Shown here one piece after another: positions 6,004 through 8,072 of a stretch of DNA of 8,072 bases. Position 1 is the first letter of the stretch. Each line of letters opens with the position of its first letter. A program made the translations under genes and the position numbers. This DNA comes from SAR86 cluster bacterium (lineage in GTDB: Bacteria; Pseudomonadota; Gammaproteobacteria; Magnimaribacterales; D2472): contig JADHNM010000044.1 of assembly GCA_016779505.1 (NCBI GenBank), positions 1 through 8,072 of the forward strand, written 5' to 3'. Under the pieces are notes generated by a model. That model was not told the origin of the DNA, did not search any database, and worked only from the letters and a program-made list of their open reading frames with translations.

Positions 6004-6586
6004 TCTTTCTTTTTAACACTTGGATAGCTTTTCCTCGATGACTAAGCAAAGCTTTTTGCTCTGCATTCATTTCCCCCAAAGATAAATTGCTATCCTTTGG
6101 GTAGAACATAGGATCATAACCAAATCCATTGGCTCCTTGCATTGTTGTTTTTACAGAGCCTTCCAGCAGCCCTGTTGCAATCAACGGGAAGGGATCTGCA
6201 GAAGCTTGTACCAAAACTAAAACGCAAACAAAGTATGCCTGGGTTTGATCTAAATCTAGCGCCTCAAGCTCTTTTCTTAGATGTTGCCTATTTTCTTCGT
6301 CCGTTGCATTCTCATGCGCATACCTGGCGGAGCGCAACCCCGGCAAATTATTTAAGGCTGGTACTATCAGACCTGAATCATCTCCTAGGGAGACCATGCC
6401 AGAAGCATTATTTGCTACTCGAGCTTTTTGGAGGCTATTTTCAAAGAACGTCTCACCAAGCTCTTCCTCTGGTGTAATACTCAAAGAGCTTTGTGAAATT
6501 ATTTTAAAGTTGGGCATCAGCAGGGCAAATTCTTTTAATTTACCTAGATTATTAGTTGCAACAACAATGGTTGGTTTGTCACCCAA
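5981..6586 (-). CDS. rdgB: ITP/dITP/XTP pyrophosphatase RdgB (HAM1 family)
   Basis: Nucleotide-pool cleaning enzyme that hydrolyses deaminated purine triphosphates (ITP, dITP, XTP) to monophosphates, preventing their incorporation. From TTG at 6586 the protein is 201 aa (E. coli 197): substrate-loop TNNLGK at 11-16, ETFFENSLQKAR at 45-56, catalytic/metal GDDSG at 68-72, GFGYDPMF at 154-161, and SHRGKA at 182-187. A longer form from TTG 6610 adds eight residues (starting LLRQFISL) that do not resemble the family, which begins a few residues before the VVATNN block. TTG 6586 has GAGG at 6602-6599, spaced 12 nt, rather far. It gives an 8-bp overlap (TTGGGTGA) with the metW stop, the same geometry as metX/metW. 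The start remains uncertain; the identification does not. Confidence 0.95.
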   Translation of the reverse strand: MGDKPTIVVATNNLGKLKEFALLMPNFKIISQSSLSITPEEELGETFFENSLQKARVANNASGMVSLGDDSGLIVPALNNLPGLRSARYAHENATDEENRQHLRKELEALDLDQTQAYFVCVLVLVQASADPFPLIATGLLEGSVKTTMQGANGFGYDPMFYPKDSNLSLGEMNAEQKALLSHRGKAIQVLKRKIEGFASE

Positions 6587-7166
6587 TGAGATAAACTGCC
6601 TCAGCAGCAAATAAGTTAGGGAAAGTATTAGCCAGCCATGAGGAACTCCCTCGACTATTTAAGTAGACCTTTTTTTTAATTTCAAATAATTCTTCTGTAC
6701 ATAATTCTTCGAAATCTGCAATTGTACAAAGATGAAGATTTTTTGTTTCATACCATTTAGCAGGAAGTTGAGCCGAAGACGGCATTTTGCCTTTCAATAA
6801 CCCTAGCCTGAGTTCCCAGTTTCCAAAATTAGGCAAAGTGATCACGCACTCATTAGCAACCTGCAAGATATTTTGCATGGCATTTCTTGGTCTTCTTAGG
6901 CATTGAATGGAGCTAGCCATAATCGCAACATCAAAGCCCATCCCTTTGTAGTTTTGGATGCCAGCATCAATATCTTGTTGGATCACAGAGACGCCATTAG
7001 CAATACACGCATTAATTTTTTCTTTATCGATCTCGACCCCATAACTGGTTACAGATTTTTTTTCGGCCAATATTTTAAGAAGAGTTCCATCTCCACAACC
7101 AAAATCTATGATCTTAGAGTGGTTCGGTATCCAATCTAGGACAATTGATTGCAGCTGATTATTCAT
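6579..7166 (-). CDS. metW: Methionine biosynthesis protein MetW
   Basis: Methyltransferase-fold protein (195 aa, normal length) encoded next to metX in many proteobacteria and reported as needed for MetX function or methionine prototrophy in some pseudomonads; no methyl acceptor is established. SAM-fold motif I is DFGCGDGTLL at 21-30, GVEID is at 43-47 (acidic end of strand 2), QQDIDAG at 63-69, and the MetW-specific LPNFGNWELRLGLLKGKMP spans 111-129, followed by LPAKWYETKNLH at 134-145. It begins ATG at 7166, inside the end of metX, with an 8-bp overlap (ATGAATAA) and no Shine-Dalgarno sequence of its own, so its translation is probably coupled to metX. It ends overlapping the rdgB start. 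No truncation is seen. Confidence 0.95.
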   Translation of the reverse strand: MNNQLQSIVLDWIPNHSKIIDFGCGDGTLLKILAEKKSVTSYGVEIDKEKINACIANGVSVIQQDIDAGIQNYKGMGFDVAIMASSIQCLRRPRNAMQNILQVANECVITLPNFGNWELRLGLLKGKMPSSAQLPAKWYETKNLHLCTIADFEELCTEELFEIKKKVYLNSRGSSSWLANTFPNLFAAEAVYLIG

Positions 7167-8072
7167 TTGAATTTAAAAAGTGTTTAAGAGCGGCAGAATA
7201 ACGATCAGAATAAAAGAGAAAGCTATCATGACCATAATCGCCCTCTAGCTCTATATAGCTGCTATTGATGCCAGCCTTAATGGCAGACATTTGGATTTCT
7301 AATCCATACTCTTTTGGAAACAGCCAATCCGAATCAAAAGATGCAATGAGTAATTTGGCCTGAACATTTTGGAGGCATGTCACCAAATCATCATCAAAAT
7401 CTTTGGCCGGATCAAAGCTATCCATTGCCTTGGTCATCAGGATATAGCTGTTCGCATCGAAGGTTTTAGCAAATTGCTCACCTTTGTATTGAAGATAGTT
7501 TTCTACTTCGTAGTTTATGTCTCCATCCATTTTATTTTCTGGATTTTGCAGCTTCCTGCCAAATCTTTTACTCATATTAGACTCAGATAAATAAGTAATG
7601 TGACCAAGCATCCTTGCAGCTTTCAATCCCTTTTTAGGCGATTCACCTTTAGCGAGGTAGTCACCGTTATGAAAATTTTCATCCTTTTTGATAATTTCTC
7701 TGGCCACCTCATTTAATGCAATATTCTGCGTGCTTATCTTTGAAGAAGCAGCAATAATTGCAGCTTTTTTGATTCTAGAAGGATATGAGACCGCCCATTG
7801 AAGTGCCTGCATTCCACCCAAGCTTCCACCGGCAACCATTTCCCAGCAATCAATCCCAAAATGATCAGCCAATAGTTTTTGAGTCTCAACCCAATCACTT
7901 ACCGATACCTCGGGAAAACTTGCGCCATAAGGCTGGTCAGACTCACCATCAATGGAAGTGGGTCCAGAGGAGCCATGACAGCCACCAAGATTATTCAGAG
8001 AGACAACAAAATATTTTTTTGTATCAATTGTCTTGCCATCTCCAATGATTTCATCCCACCAACCAGGCTTTT
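7159..8072 (-). CDS. metX: Homoserine O-acyltransferase MetX (5' partial)
   Basis: Alpha/beta-hydrolase-fold acyltransferase for the first committed step of methionine synthesis, activating the homoserine hydroxyl with acetyl-CoA or succinyl-CoA. About 303 of roughly 380 residues are visible; the frame is open through the window end, so the TTG at 7872 is internal. Upstream of it the translation reads NLGGCHGSSGP (codons 7992-7960) and later PYGASFP and VSDWVETQKLL, all MetX landmarks. The nucleophile elbow is GGSLGG with catalytic Ser at 7824-7822; Asp in SFDSDW is at 7329-7327, and His in YGHDSFL at 7230-7228 completes the triad. It overlaps metW by 8 bp and heads the visible operon metX-metW-rdgB-hemW. 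MetX homologues named acetyltransferases include true succinyltransferases in gammaproteobacteria, so the acyl donor is left open. The promoter is outside the window. Confidence 0.95.
   Translation of the reverse strand, partial: KPGWWDEIIGDGKTIDTKKYFVVSLNNLGGCHGSSGPTSIDGESDQPYGASFPEVSVSDWVETQKLLADHFGIDCWEMVAGGSLGGMQALQWAVSYPSRIKKAAIIAASSKISTQNIALNEVAREIIKKDENFHNGDYLAKGESPKKGLKAARMLGHITYLSESNMSKRFGRKLQNPENKMDGDINYEVENYLQYKGEQFAKTFDANSYILMTKAMDSFDPAKDFDDDLVTCLQNVQAKLLIASFDSDWLFPKEYGLEIQMSAIKAGINSSYIELEGDYGHDSFLFYSDRYSAALKHFLNSNE

Noticed and set aside
6142..6614. Plus-strand open frames antisense to rdgB
   Set aside because: They are shadows of a well-conserved rdgB and encode nothing recognisable.

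Overview
This is a gene-dense, AT-rich bacterial chromosomal segment with ten protein genes and almost no intergenic DNA. RpoH, YrfG, CysQ, HemW, RdgB, MetW and TrmB all read as gammaproteobacterial. The low GC, the near absence of spacers, the frequent short gene overlaps and an alkaline phosphatase of the cold-active marine (TAB5-like) type suggest a streamlined marine gammaproteobacterium. A SAR86-like lineage is my best guess; this is an inference that no marker in the window proves. I see no mobile element, tRNA, rRNA, CRISPR array or phage gene.

Left part (1-2493), phosphate-ester hydrolysis. A 5'-truncated class C (lipoprotein e(P4)-type) acid phosphatase/5'-nucleotidase is followed 4 bp later by a lipoprotein-type, compact PhoA-family alkaline phosphatase, both on +. 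Their likely joint role is stripping phosphate from nucleotides and other esters outside the cytoplasm. Convergent to them, overlapping by 21 bp, is yrfG (-), a cytoplasmic HAD GMP/IMP nucleotidase.

Middle part (2471-4902), + strand. cysQ (3'-phosphoadenosine 5'-phosphate phosphatase) starts divergently from yrfG with an apparent 5' overlap. A 53-bp gap with an extended -10 promoter and an inverted repeat leads to rpoH (heat-shock sigma factor). Fifteen bases after rpoH, in the same reading frame, comes trmB (tRNA guanine-46 N7-methyltransferase). Its conserved N-terminus has no ATG/GTG/TTG; the best start is ATT at 4246.

Right part (4891-8072), - strand. A tightly overlapping operon metX (5' end beyond the window) - metW - rdgB - hemW covers homoserine O-acylation for methionine synthesis, its partner MetW, ITP/XTP pyrophosphatase housecleaning, and a radical-SAM haem chaperone. 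hemW ends convergently inside the end of trmB (12-bp overlap).

No stretch above 300 bp lacks a gene. I found no previously undescribed multi-gene system. The points most worth a second look are the trmB start, the rpoH leader, the divergent yrfG/cysQ overlap, and the run of four unrelated or distantly related phosphatases.
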